Origin: Fontibacter flavus
GTDB taxonomy: Bacteria; Bacteroidota; Bacteroidia; Cytophagales; Cyclobacteriaceae
Reading direction: 5' to 3'
DNA length: 64,000 bases
Assembly: GCF_042432905.1 (NCBI RefSeq)
Contig: NZ_JBHLWI010000090.1
Coordinates: 1-64,000 of the forward strand
Under the pieces are notes generated by a model, which saw only the letters and a program-made list of their open reading frames with translations, was not told the DNA's origin and did not search any database. Both the position numbers and the translations under genes were made by a program. Of this stretch, positions 1 to 8,425 are shown piece by piece; position 1 is the stretch's first letter, and the number at the start of each line of letters is the position of its first letter.

Positions 1-52
1 TTGCCAGTCTGATTTTTAAAAACTACCTTAGACATTGTTGTATTTTGTTCAA

Positions 53-74
53 CTCTAAAATAATAATTTTAGAG
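53..74. other. AT-rich hairpin near left edge
   Basis: An 8-bp inverted repeat, ctctaaaa (53-60) and ttttagag (67-74), with a 6-base loop. It has no T-run of its own and no gene is visible to its left within the window. It may belong to a gene outside the window. Confidence 0.3.
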
Positions 75-93
75 AAGATCAACAATAAAAAAA

Positions 94-126
94 GGGTGTC
101 TCGACTTTTCGGACACCCCCTTTTAT
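94..126 (-). terminator. Rho-independent terminator of the 140-805 gene
   Basis: The 7-bp stem gggtgtc (94-100) and gacaccc (112-118) lies directly 3' of the minus-strand gene ending at 140. Read on the minus strand it is followed by a run of T residues (A-run at about 87-93 on the plus strand). A T-rich stretch on the other side would let it work in both directions. Confidence 0.75.
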
Positions 127-139
127 CAAAAACACAAAA

Positions 140-805
140 TTAAAAGTGATACGCCACCCTCAATGCCCTCAATGGAACCAGGTTGAATGAAAAGCTACTT
201 TCTCCTTTTTGTTCCTGTACTTCCCCAAATCTATCCGTAGCTGACCTAGTCACTGAAGTACTGTACCTTCCCTGAAATCCTGTTTCTGCAGAAATACTGA
301 ACCTGGAATTGATATGGTATTTCATGCCCCAAAATTTAGTCAGGCTAAATGAAAAATCATCTACATTGACAAATGCATCATTACCTTCGAACATTTGGGT
401 CAATTCTTTAAATCTACTGTTTGTATAGAAAAATCCTCCATCAATCCCGCCATATCCAATGAATTTTTCACTCAGTTTCCGCTGTCTCTCAAGGCCAATT
501 TCAATTCCATAATTTAAAAAATTGGATTTATTATATGCTGTATTTTGGAAAAAACTCAGGTTATCCCTGAACTCATTCCGAAAATGCAGATTGGCCCTGA
601 ACCCCATGGCTTTGCCATTCTGTCCTGTATAATTTTTTCTATAGAACAGGGAATAAGGATAAGCCCCTCCAAAAATAGGTGGGATTTCTACCGCAAGTTC
701 ATGTTTGGTCTGTTTGTAATCAAAAACAGCCTTTTCTTCTTCGGTTTGGGAAAAGGCTGAAAAGGCAACAAACATTGCCAGCGAAAGTAAAAGCAATTTC
801 TTCAT
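140..805 (-). CDS. Secreted outer-membrane beta-barrel-like protein
   Basis: The protein has about 221 residues when started at the ATG at 803-805, which places a clean signal peptide (MKKLLLLSLAMFVAFSAFSQ) at the N-terminus; the 11 codons upstream look untranslated. After the signal come alternating aromatic and polar stretches (for example FYRKNY, FRANLHF, YGIEIGLERQ, FGVQG-like turns) and a C-terminal aromatic ending (LRVAYHF), the usual signature of a small outer-membrane barrel. I do not recognise a named family. It stands alone with its own terminator. Its function is unknown; a porin-like or OmpW/OmpA-barrel-like structure is inferred from pattern only. Confidence 0.7.
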   Translation of the reverse strand: MKKLLLLSLAMFVAFSAFSQTEEEKAVFDYKQTKHELAVEIPPIFGGAYPYSLFYRKNYTGQNGKAMGFRANLHFRNEFRDNLSFFQNTAYNKSNFLNYGIEIGLERQRKLSEKFIGYGGIDGGFFYTNSRFKELTQMFEGNDAFVNVDDFSFSLTKFWGMKYHINSRFSISAETGFQGRYSTSVTRSATDRFGEVQEQKGESSFSFNLVPLRALRVAYHF

Positions 806-985
806 GTTTTGTTGTTTAGGTGTTTGGTATAAAATCAAAATACGGCAATAAAACTAAAAGGTTCTAATTAAAGAAAAATAAATTAGTCAAATAATTCAAT
901 AATAAAGACCATGGATCAAGACCCTCTACCCCTTGTCCTACCCCCTCTGGTTCAAGTCCCCTCAGGTTCAAGGTATTCAGATTTA

Positions 986-1001
986 TCTCCCAAGTGGGAG
1001 A
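986..1001. repeat. Palindrome tctcccaagtgggaga
   Basis: A 7-bp inverted repeat (tctccca and tgggaga) separated by two bases. It is the first of three consecutive small palindromes in 80 bp, which together look like a compound REP-type extragenic element. Confidence 0.6.
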
Positions 1002-1018
1002 CTTGGACCCTATCTACT

Positions 1019-1032
1019 CAGTCTTCAGACTG
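1019..1032. repeat. Palindrome cagtcttcagactg
   Basis: A 6-bp inverted repeat (cagtct and agactg) with a 2-base centre, between the palindromes at 986 and 1042. Confidence 0.55.
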
Positions 1033-1041
1033 AAAACTGTT

Positions 1042-1065
1042 GTCCTGCTTCTCCAGAAGCATGAC
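1042..1065. repeat. 24-bp dispersed palindrome, copy 1 (imperfect)
   Basis: Copy of an 11-2-11 palindrome whose half-site is gtcctgcttct. This copy has one substitution near the 3' end (atgac for aggac). Better copies lie at 1298-1321 and 28389-28412. Confidence 0.7.
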
Positions 1066-1297
1066 TTACTCCCTCTCTATCTCTTCCCCAAAATCATTTT
1101 TCGAGCAGTGGTCAGTATAATTTAGACCGATAGCTAAATATTTTCAAGATATTTAAAGGATGCCTTTTGATTCATTCAATGATTGAAAGGCCAGCACTAT
1201 GTGCACTATGCCCCCTATGTGGTAAAAAATTACAGCACCCAATTGGTTCAAGGCTTCATGCCCGGACTCCATCATTGCTATTTTTAGATCGTCCGCT

Positions 1298-1321
1298 GTC
1301 CTGCTTCTCCAGAAGCAGGAC
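1298..1321. repeat. 24-bp dispersed palindrome, copy 2 (perfect)
   Basis: Perfect palindrome with half-site gtcctgcttct. Together with flanking bases (1292-1322) it is identical over 31 bp to the copy at 28383-28413, 27 kb away. A dispersed, non-coding hairpin element of REP/MITE type is the likely explanation. Confidence 0.75.
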
Positions 1322-1531
1322 TCTGTTTTTCCACCTTTGGTTAAAGTCTTCAGATCTTCCCATCCGATCAGGCAGGCTTGGAACATATTCATTCGGTTTT
1401 CAAGCTGAAATCATCAAGAACACGGATTAAAAACCCGCAATATTCCTTCACAGATTTGCAATTTTCGAGTAGCCGCATTAAATCACAAATGAGGATAAAT
1501 AGAGGAATTTAATAGGTTAATTTAAGCCCAA

Positions 1532-1705
1532 TCAAAAACCTTTATCTTCTGCCCTCATATTCAAAATTCCCATTATCCCCCTAAAACCATCCAAAGCAGC
1601 CTCTTCATCTTCGATGATTTCTTCGGCTAATTCGTCCGGGTCGGGAAGGTTATCCAAGTCGGCCAGGCTTTTGTCTTTTAACCAGAAAATTCTTTGTCTG
1701 ATCAT
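1532..1705 (-). pseudogene. C-terminal remnant of a type I methyltransferase (HsdM-like)
   Basis: A 57-codon minus-strand frame (ATG 1703-1705, TGA 1532-1534) reads IFWLKDKSLADLDNLPDPD and then ELAEEIIEDEEAALDGFR. This matches what I know of the extreme C-terminus of HsdM/N6-adenine methylases of type I restriction systems, which end in a NLPDP..LA.EI.E.LEAAL..F segment. The SAM-binding and NPPF parts are absent and there is an in-frame stop immediately 5'. I read it as the leftover tail of a deleted hsdM gene, so a type I system probably once stood here. It could still be translated as a miniprotein. Confidence 0.55.
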
Positions 1706-1964
1706 TTACCCTTTTGATGATTTTAAATGTCGCCAGACTATCAGTCTACTACTAAATTGGCCAGATGACCTCTGGAATCCAAACGGTTTTTTGGCCCATT
1801 GATTCCCCATTAATAAAATCAATAATTAATTTCTTTAAGAATGGAGCTGCCTTTTGATTTGTCTCCACTTGTCCATTCCCAGGTTTCATGCGGCCTCAAT
1901 TTACCATATGGTAAAAATTCAGGTCTTGAATAACATATTCCAGACATGAGGGATGTGCATACCC
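1706..1964. other. Probably decayed coding sequence, unidentified
   Basis: On the minus strand several frames carry 20-30 codons of protein-like sequence interrupted by stops (for example WAKKPFGFQRSS). No family could be named. It lies immediately 5' of the HsdM-like remnant and may be part of the same decayed locus. Confidence 0.3.
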
Positions 1965-3245
1965 CTAATCCACACTATACCTCATCATTTGCCAAAAAAC
2001 TGGTTCAGCCAGAATCTTAACTCCCATTTCCCTAGCCTTTTGGGACTTACCGGAAAGAGAGTTGGGATCAGCCGTTACCAAATAATCAAGCTTACTGCTT
2101 ACAGCGTTTTTGATGATCATTCCACGTTCAAGAGCTAATGATTGGGCAACACTCCTCAAAATCGGTTCCCCATTTTTAGTAGCAACCAGCTGGCCTGTAA
2201 AACAAATAGATTTATTGTGGAGCTCAATAGATTGGTTTGTAGGAGGGTTATTTTCTTCTTTGGCTTGAATCATCAGAAACTCTTGATTGATATATTCTTC
2301 AAGTTGTTCTGTGCTAATTCCCAAAATCTCAGAAACTTTTACCAAATCCCTTTTCTCAGAATCTGAAAGAATATGATCCAAATAATACACATGAATGAGG
2401 TTTTTTAAATAGTGGATATGGATGTCCATAACCTGTGATTGGGATAAGCCAAATTCAGAAATTAAATCAAAGATTCCTTCTGCTTCTTCAGGGGTTACAA
2501 TTCTGTCTGCCAATACCTCATCCAAAAGATTCAAATATTCCTGAACTGGCACTTCATCAGATAGATTATTCGGGAGTCTTTTGATAATTGATGATAGAAT
2601 CACCCTCTCATTCTCAACCGAAACTTCTGCATGATCTCTTTTAAAACTCAATCCTTTGGGGATTACATCTTGATCAAATAAAAACGGCCTATTCAAAACT
2701 TCAATGAACTCTGAACTCCCCATATCATTTGCCATTTTCCTTAAACACTTGTAAACTTCTAATGTTGCTTGACAATCATGCATGGCAGCATGGGCATATG
2801 AGTTATCAATATCAAAATATTCACAAAAAGACTCCAGCCTTCTAAAAGGTAGATCAGGCAACAGCTTTTTAGAGATTGAAATTGTACAGACTCCATTCAC
2901 ATCTACTTCCCTTTGTAGATTCCTTTTCAATTCATGTTTAAGAAAGCTTAAATCAAAATGTACGTTATGACCGATAAGAGTTTTTCCTTTTAAATGATAA
3001 ATCAAGTCATTCATTACATCCGCAAAAGAAGGAGCATTTTTGACCATAGATGCACTTATTCGGTGAACTTCAGATGCCGTGACTTCTCTTAAGGGATTGA
3101 TAAGAGTTTCATATTCATCAATTACATTCCCTTCCAAATCAGTGGTAATGACGGCTGCCTCTACTATCCTATGTCCGCGGCGTGGAGAAAACCCAGTCGT
3201 CTCAAAATCTATAAAGGCAAGGTGTGGTGTATTATAAGTTGTCAT
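1965..3245 (-). CDS. DnaQ-like 3'-5' exonuclease with C-terminal BRCT domain
   Basis: A 426-residue protein. Residues 8-170 are a DEDDh exonuclease: D13 and E15 in FIDFETTG, D98 in HNVHFDLSFL, and the H152/D157 pair in AHAAMHDCQAT. A helical region with TerB-like character spans roughly 230-330. A BRCT domain closes the protein at about 347-424 (ICFTGQL and SSKLDYLVTADP). Family knowledge: such proteins resemble the epsilon proofreading subunit of DNA polymerase III but are usually stand-alone nucleases in DNA repair or processing, with the BRCT module binding partners or DNA ends. The start ATG overlaps the stop of a short upstream frame (ATGA), implying translational coupling in the ancestral operon. 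Confidence 0.85.
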   Translation of the reverse strand: MTTYNTPHLAFIDFETTGFSPRRGHRIVEAAVITTDLEGNVIDEYETLINPLREVTASEVHRISASMVKNAPSFADVMNDLIYHLKGKTLIGHNVHFDLSFLKHELKRNLQREVDVNGVCTISISKKLLPDLPFRRLESFCEYFDIDNSYAHAAMHDCQATLEVYKCLRKMANDMGSSEFIEVLNRPFLFDQDVIPKGLSFKRDHAEVSVENERVILSSIIKRLPNNLSDEVPVQEYLNLLDEVLADRIVTPEEAEGIFDLISEFGLSQSQVMDIHIHYLKNLIHVYYLDHILSDSEKRDLVKVSEILGISTEQLEEYINQEFLMIQAKEENNPPTNQSIELHNKSICFTGQLVATKNGEPILRSVAQSLALERGMIIKNAVSSKLDYLVTADPNSLSGKSQKAREMGVKILAEPVFWQMMRYSVD

Positions 3246-3454
3246 ATTGAGATCAATTTTATTCTACCTTTTTCATGTATTGCTTTTCCTGAATCAAGCA
3301 TTTCTTGAATCGCAATCTCCATCTTTTCATTAACAACATTTACTATTCTTGAAAATCCGAACTCCCTGGAAAATACGGCAAGAATTAATACTTCTAGGCG
3401 TACAACTGGAAGTATTCTAAAGGCAACTAATTGAACACTTAATTTTATGTAATC
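3242..3454 (-). pseudogene. Short coding remnant coupled to the exonuclease gene
   Basis: After the TGA of the 3455-4324 gene the same minus-strand frame stays open for about 70 codons and ends in a TGA (3242-3244) that overlaps the exonuclease ATG as ATGA. The translated end (REFGFSRIVNVVNEKMEIAI and onward to GRIKLISI) looks like real protein. The only ATG in frame would give a 26-residue peptide, and no GTG or TTG is available, so this is probably the 3' end of a truncated gene. A 26-residue coupled leader is the alternative. Family unknown. Confidence 0.4.
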
Positions 3455-4324
3455 TCAATTAGCTGAAAACAGGACTCCATTATCATCAAATTCATAAAAA
3501 AAACCACCAACTTCCAATAGGTTGTCCTTCACTTTCTTGTATCTGCCTTTATTAACCAATTTAAACTCATCAATTTCAATGATTCCCATCCCATAATGGG
3601 CTGTAAATAAATTATAGAAATTAATATTCCCATTTGGTTTTACATGTAAAGGAATGAATTCATTTTTTATAGCTTGAGGTATATTTCTTAAGGCATGACA
3701 TTGAAGGTTCACTTCTTCCATTGCCTCAATTTCATTTTTATGATACTGCAATGCTTCTGACTTAATTTCCTCAAACAATGTTCTATTCAATTCATAAAGC
3801 CACTTCGAAGAAGTATTCATCCAGTCCGATGATGAAAAATTTGAAAGATATCCCTCTTCAAAATAGAAAAATAGACCTAATTCTGGAGCATGGTAAACAT
3901 TTTCATTCTCTTGGGTAATCTTCATAAGACTGCTCAAATATTCATATGACAATGATCTTTCAGCGATTCCTTCTTCCAAAATATATTCGACAGCATCACT
4001 AGCATACTCAAAATTCCAATCAACTTTATTTAATTCTTTAATTATGGAATTGTAATCAGCTTTTAAATCACTACTTTTCATTAATACATATACTGGCTCT
4101 TTTGTGAAAACCTTAACTCCTATTGATTCAAATTTTGTTGAATCAAAAAGTAAAAGTGTATGGATTTGCGAAGTTTCATAACCAATTGATTTAATTATAT
4201 CATTAATAGAGCCATTGCCTGGCGTTTCTTTTAACTCGATAAGTTCACTATTGACAACTTTGTATATTCCTGTTCTATTACCGCTAGGTTCTGTAGATTT
4301 TTTGCCAAATATTTTTCCAAACAT
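3455..4324 (-). CDS. Hypothetical protein (289 aa)
   Basis: I do not recognise this protein. It is soluble in appearance: no signal peptide or membrane segment, a basic N-terminus (MFGKIFGKK), and mixed alpha/beta composition with several acidic stretches. It lies on the same strand as the exonuclease and the restriction genes. Its upstream region carries a palindrome related to TACCCTGTACAGGGTA (4385-4400), as do three other minus-strand genes in this window. A role in the neighbouring defence island is possible but only positional. Confidence 0.6.
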   Translation of the reverse strand: MFGKIFGKKSTEPSGNRTGIYKVVNSELIELKETPGNGSINDIIKSIGYETSQIHTLLLFDSTKFESIGVKVFTKEPVYVLMKSSDLKADYNSIIKELNKVDWNFEYASDAVEYILEEGIAERSLSYEYLSSLMKITQENENVYHAPELGLFFYFEEGYLSNFSSSDWMNTSSKWLYELNRTLFEEIKSEALQYHKNEIEAMEEVNLQCHALRNIPQAIKNEFIPLHVKPNGNINFYNLFTAHYGMGIIEIDEFKLVNKGRYKKVKDNLLEVGGFFYEFDDNGVLFSAN

Positions 4325-4384
4325 CTTTTAGGAGCTTTAGTGATACATAATTTTAAATCTACCAATTCCCCCATAAACAAAAAA

Positions 4385-4400
4385 TCCCCTGTTCAGGGTA
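4385..4400. promoter_or_regulatory. Operator-like palindrome, variant copy A
   Basis: tcccctgttcagggta, with core ccctg (4387-4391) and caggg (4394-4398). It sits 61-76 bp 5' of the minus-strand gene starting at 4324 and resembles the perfect site at 15113-15128. Binding by a dimeric regulator is an inference. Confidence 0.4.
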
Positions 4401-4562
4401 TTTTTCACCATAAAACTTACCAAACCCTGCCTAATACGGGCGGTACGACGGAGAAAAAATATACGCTATTTATCATTCCTTGCCTGAGGTGTCAAACCCG
4501 AGCTTGAAGAAGGGTAATGCTCCAGAATTTTAACCAAACAGGCTATGTTCCAGAAAATCCAC

Positions 4563-5420
4563 CTAACCCATTATTACAGTTGTTTCCTTACCAAAGTAAC
4601 AAAATTCAGCACCGGAATTTCTCATGTCAATCTCCCCTTTATGAAAACTGACATTTCTTAAAATTAGGTTCTCTTTTTTGATATTAATGGCAGTATGAGC
4701 TGATGCCTCAACATCCTTTGAAAATGCTATGACCTGTTTTCCAGAAGGTGTTGATATAGAAAATTGCATCTGATCAGAATTTAATTTATATCCTTTATAG
4801 AACATGTTCAAGGATTTAATTATAAACTCCTTATCTGGGATATTCTGTAGTTCTAATCCAATCTTATCATCATCCTCTTTAATAATAAGCCTGTTTCCTG
4901 TAATTTCTAGATCACCCACATTGGTTGGAGCATACCAAACATTATCTTCTATTTCAAAAAGTAATTCGTCTGAGGTATTAAAAAATTTCGCATTTAAAAA
5001 GTAACGATTTAAGCCGTTTTCTATTCTTTTTTCAATGTAAATGAGACGATTATTGTCTATGGTGATTAGGTTAAGAGTGTTGGTAAATCTCTGCCTACCA
5101 AATACTATGGTTGGTATAGTTTTTCCGAAATCAAAATATTCTTTTATCAATCCGCTTTCCAAAGATTTAGGATTCTTCATTGCCTCTTTAACAGTAGAGA
5201 CACATAAAATCTTTCTAGTCTTTTTGTCGTGGCATGTACCACATAAGAGCGTTATGTTTTTTGGATTATGGGTTTTGGCCTCTGTCCATTCAGGGTCAAC
5301 GTGATCATATTGACAAATCGCACTTCCACATACCACACAGGCAAATCCTGAATTTTTCCTTACTTTTCTTCGAACGGATGCAGGAATATGTCTACTTAAT
5401 CCATATTTATTTACTTTCAT
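4563..5420 (-). CDS. HNH endonuclease domain protein
   Basis: A 285-residue protein with an N-terminal HNH module: zinc-ribbon cysteines C28xxC31, H40 in YDHVDP, N55 in PKNI, and C60xxC63-H64 in LLCGTCH. The remaining 210 residues are beta-rich (many NNRLIYIEKRIENG-like strands) with no recognised domain, perhaps a DNA- or effector-binding part. HNH proteins cut DNA using a single metal ion. It lies 42 bp downstream of the BsuBI/PstI-type restriction gene on the same strand, so it may be an accessory nuclease of the restriction-modification locus or an independent defence gene. Confidence 0.75.
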   Translation of the reverse strand: MKVNKYGLSRHIPASVRRKVRKNSGFACVVCGSAICQYDHVDPEWTEAKTHNPKNITLLCGTCHDKKTRKILCVSTVKEAMKNPKSLESGLIKEYFDFGKTIPTIVFGRQRFTNTLNLITIDNNRLIYIEKRIENGLNRYFLNAKFFNTSDELLFEIEDNVWYAPTNVGDLEITGNRLIIKEDDDKIGLELQNIPDKEFIIKSLNMFYKGYKLNSDQMQFSISTPSGKQVIAFSKDVEASAHTAINIKKENLILRNVSFHKGEIDMRNSGAEFCYFGKETTVIMG

Positions 5421-5462
5421 TATTCATCTTGATATCCATTTCTAAAAACTGTATTTCTTGAA

Positions 5463-6428
5463 TTATTCCCTCGGCCCCATAAACCTATCTCCATTAAAAT
5501 GAATCATGTGCTCTGGTAATTCCACAAGCCAAACCTCTGTTTCCCAAGCTATCTCCGTACTGTGTTTCTTGAACTCCTTGAAATCCGGAAATGCTGTTAC
5601 ATATACTTTACCGGATGAGCAGTTAATCAACAACTCTTCCAACTCAATATATCTCTTGGGAGAAATTGGGCCATGAGATGTAACTGCTTCAATTAGATAA
5701 AGCCAATCTTTTTCAGAATCATATAGAACGACATCGGGTAGCTTGCTATGGTTTAAATTAGGTACTCCGATTTGTTGCATGAGATTTTCATTTTTATAGA
5801 GCCCTTTGTCGGCTGTGTCACCAACATAAACCAGATGAGATCCAGGGGCAAACCTTGGAGCAAATTCGTTAATAATTGCCACCTGAACTTCATTGTGCTT
5901 ACCAGGGGAAAAATGAATGATTTGACCATCTTTCAGCTTCAAAGGTATTTGCTTCATGGACCTGTTTTTAGCATACTTTTCCTTAAGAAAACCTATTTTC
6001 TGCTCAAATTCATTTAATTGTGAGGTCCATTTTTTTGTCCCAAAGGATCTAATAACATTCGCAGCATCTGGACTCAGGCAGTAGTGATTGTCCTTACTGT
6101 TGGTAGGAATAGCCGGGTTTTCTGGATTATGCAATATGATACCTGCCTGCAAAAACTGATGAAGAGTTTGTCTGCGGATAGTCTCTCTTGAATTTTCAGC
6201 ATAATGTACGTCGTAATGCTCAGCGATAAACCGCATAATTCCAAGATATCTTGCATTGTCCTTATTCCCCATTACTGACATATTCATGGGGTCAACATCA
6301 GACCATTTATCATTAGCTTTTATATTACAAAGTGCAAGCAGGGTTAAAGCAGACCTATCGTTTTGTTGTCCTTTTGGTAATCCAAGTGCTTTTAAAATTT
6401 CCTTAGCTTCTTCAATTTTATGTTTCAT
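5463..6428 (-). CDS. Type II restriction endonuclease, BsuBI/PstI family
   Basis: A 321-residue protein. The C-terminal half has the family pattern KLPDVVLYD (PD at 231-232) followed by WLYLIEAVTSHGPISPKR (E247, SHG 251-253), the PD-(D/E)XK-like catalytic core of BsuBI/PstI enzymes. The N-terminal half is helical with a winged-helix-like segment. Characterised members cut CTGCAG, so that specificity is likely but not proven. The gene overlaps the methyltransferase gene by 11 bp, giving a coupled restriction-modification pair with the methyltransferase translated first. Confidence 0.88.
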   Translation of the reverse strand: MKHKIEEAKEILKALGLPKGQQNDRSALTLLALCNIKANDKWSDVDPMNMSVMGNKDNARYLGIMRFIAEHYDVHYAENSRETIRRQTLHQFLQAGIILHNPENPAIPTNSKDNHYCLSPDAANVIRSFGTKKWTSQLNEFEQKIGFLKEKYAKNRSMKQIPLKLKDGQIIHFSPGKHNEVQVAIINEFAPRFAPGSHLVYVGDTADKGLYKNENLMQQIGVPNLNHSKLPDVVLYDSEKDWLYLIEAVTSHGPISPKRYIELEELLINCSSGKVYVTAFPDFKEFKKHSTEIAWETEVWLVELPEHMIHFNGDRFMGPRE

Positions 6429-7995
6429 GGACTACTTCAGTTTCAAAATAATTATTGATGACTAAGTCTATTTTTTCCTTGGTAAAATCTCCCTTATTCA
6501 GAAATTCAGTCCCGATTTCAATTATTTGCTCGATACTTGGAAAAGGCATTCCTTTTAGTTCAGTAGCACTTACATTGACATTACCATTGAAAACTCTAAA
6601 TAATGTGTCAAAGGCAGTACTGTTCAATATTGTAGCTATGCCTAAAACTTCCTCTTTACTAAGTTCTCCAGAAGGTCTATAAATATAGTTCAATTTATTT
6701 TCTACTCCGACATACTTTTCTTTCTCTTCGGATCCAAAATATGGAGCTGCAACAAGCCGGTTTTTATCATCTTTGCTGCTGAACCTTCTTAAAAAAACGT
6801 AATTTTTGCTTGGGAGTAATATGGAGCTAGTCTCCTCATTGATCAGGATATATTGACCTTTTTCAGGTTTGGTAATAGGCCAGGTTAAAACCATTTGGGT
6901 TACATTATGTAACCAATACAAAGGCGCCAAAAAAACAGTCCCATTTTCGAATTGTTCTCTTATTTGTAACCTGCTCCTAAATGCTACAACAGGACCCGTA
7001 GATACTTTTATTCCAAAGTCACTAAGTTTAAATGTCCATTGCTTTAATTTTAAAAGAATCTCTTCCTCATTTTGACTTGTAGGGAGATAAAGGATTTTAT
7101 CCTTACTTTTTTGGTCCAATATCTCTCTGTATGGATGTGTTTTTGCTTGAAGATGATCCAAATCTTTTATACCTGCTGATGAAGTTATTTGAATCTCAGA
7201 TTCATCTTTGGATTTCTTCCTTCCTTTTAAGATTACAGTTTCCTGTAGTACTTTATCTTTTGCAAAAGTATCCTTCCTTGAAACAAAAAGGTGAATTCGC
7301 TCTATGGTGATTTTGTCGAAAAAATAGTTTCTGAACTGCCTGAAATACCCACCTGATGCGTAGCTTCTTGGGGTAATGAAGACTAATTCACCATCTGAAG
7401 TCAGTAGTTTTGCACCTAATGCCATAAAGATGGCATAAATATTCGGGTGGCCATTGACAACCACTTTTGCTGCAATAGCTCTGGGATCTGCAATTGGAAG
7501 TTTGAAATAAGGGGGATTTGAAATTACTATATCATATCTGCCTCTTTCCTGTATAAAAAGCTCCGACTCATCCCTAAGTTGATCAGCAAAATGAAGGATA
7601 AAATCCTCTTGATGAATAACGTAGGATATTTCTATGCTTTTTGACTTCCAAAAAGATTGAAGATAGGATAAAGCATCTCTTAAAAAAGGGATCAATTTAT
7701 CATCTGTTTCGAAGACAGTTATTTCAATGGATTTTAATGAACTTAATTTGCTCCCAAGAGCTTCTACCATGCAGCAGGTCAATAAACCTACACCGCTACC
7801 GGGATCAAGAATTTTTAAGGTTGATTTTTGGCAATTGACCATTGAAGCCATCAAATGTCCAATTTCCAATGGAGTGAAAAATTGCCCTTTAACTTTCTTG
7901 TCTTTGGCATCACTTGATTTTGCATAAGCATTCCCCAATCTATCAGCATATTGACTTGGCAATTCATCGACAAAAGGGGAGGGGATCTTACTCAT
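6418..7995 (-). CDS. N6-adenine DNA methyltransferase of the BsuBI/PstI-type system
   Basis: A 525-residue class I SAM-dependent methyltransferase. Motif X-like GQFFTP is at 37-42, the SAM-binding loop DPGSGVG at 64-70, and the catalytic NPPY at 160-163, the form used by adenine-N6 enzymes. The C-terminal 300 residues hold the target-recognition part and a conserved LNSTAFDTLF segment. Paired with the overlapping restriction gene, it should methylate the same site (probably the A of CTGCAG) and protect host DNA. Promoter signals upstream were not identified; 430 bp of non-coding DNA precede it. Confidence 0.88.
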   Translation of the reverse strand: MSKIPSPFVDELPSQYADRLGNAYAKSSDAKDKKVKGQFFTPLEIGHLMASMVNCQKSTLKILDPGSGVGLLTCCMVEALGSKLSSLKSIEITVFETDDKLIPFLRDALSYLQSFWKSKSIEISYVIHQEDFILHFADQLRDESELFIQERGRYDIVISNPPYFKLPIADPRAIAAKVVVNGHPNIYAIFMALGAKLLTSDGELVFITPRSYASGGYFRQFRNYFFDKITIERIHLFVSRKDTFAKDKVLQETVILKGRKKSKDESEIQITSSAGIKDLDHLQAKTHPYREILDQKSKDKILYLPTSQNEEEILLKLKQWTFKLSDFGIKVSTGPVVAFRSRLQIREQFENGTVFLAPLYWLHNVTQMVLTWPITKPEKGQYILINEETSSILLPSKNYVFLRRFSSKDDKNRLVAAPYFGSEEKEKYVGVENKLNYIYRPSGELSKEEVLGIATILNSTAFDTLFRVFNGNVNVSATELKGMPFPSIEQIIEIGTEFLNKGDFTKEKIDLVINNYFETEVVHET

Positions 7996-8425
7996 ATTAA
8001 ACTTAAATCAAAATTCTTTTTTTATTGAAATGCCTAAAGTTAACTATTAAAATTTAATCCTGCTTTTACGGAATTTTAAAAGTGAGACAAATGGTGTCGT
8101 TAAAAACCTTGAATCAGGTTTTTTGCAACTCAAACATAAATACTAACCAAACAAAACCCATTAATCATGGGGTCAATGTCCTGTGAAATTTCAACTCAAA
8201 GGGGTCAATATCCGCCGGAATTTCAAACCAAAGGGGTCAACATCCGCCGGAATGTCAGTCGAATGCAGCCAAGCAGACTAAATTCCGTTCCAGAGGGGTC
8301 AGCATACTCCTTGAAATCCAATCAGCAGACCCTACTTAAAAAATCTATAATAAATAGATATGTCAAGATTCCGTTCAAAATATAATAAGACTAGTTCAGG
8401 CTATTGATTTCAAAGGAATTGTAAT
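7996..8425. other. Non-coding gap with 32-bp periodic repeats
   Basis: No gene. The part 8169-8326 holds spaced repeats beginning ggggtca (separate entry); the rest is AT-rich and featureless. It separates the restriction-modification genes from the SIR2-HerA operon and probably marks an insertion boundary. Confidence 0.55.
8169..8326 (+). repeat. 32-bp spaced repeats, possible IS21-type end
   Basis: Units starting ggggtca occur at 8169, 8201, 8233 and 8295, spacings of 32, 32 and 62 bp; a degenerate unit could fill the gap near 8265. The second half of each unit carries tccgccggaat or a variant. IS21-family elements carry multiple terminal repeats of this sort, and I recall similar ggggtca..ccggaat ends in Bacteroidota, so a solo IS21-like end or a deletion scar is the leading reading. 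No istA or istB gene is present. Confidence 0.55.

Larger units (their letters stand above)
839..1531. other. Gene-poor stretch with clustered short palindromes
   Basis: No convincing gene is present. Three perfect or near-perfect short palindromes lie in a row at 986-1001, 1019-1032 and 1042-1065, and another copy of the last one is at 1298-1321. Short frames crossing it appear to translate the palindromes rather than a protein. The texture suggests repeat-driven or decayed accessory DNA. Confidence 0.5.

Noticed and set aside
949..959. ggttcaagtcc looks like a tRNA T-arm
   Set aside because: No matching acceptor, D or anticodon arms can be built around it on either strand, so it is not a tRNA.
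1153..1392. 79-codon minus-strand frame
   Set aside because: It runs through the 24-bp palindrome (giving SCFWRSRT) and has no family resemblance; a chance frame across a repeat.
8169..8326. CRISPR array
   Set aside because: Only three to four imperfect units with no distinct spacers and no cas genes; periodic repeat of another kind.
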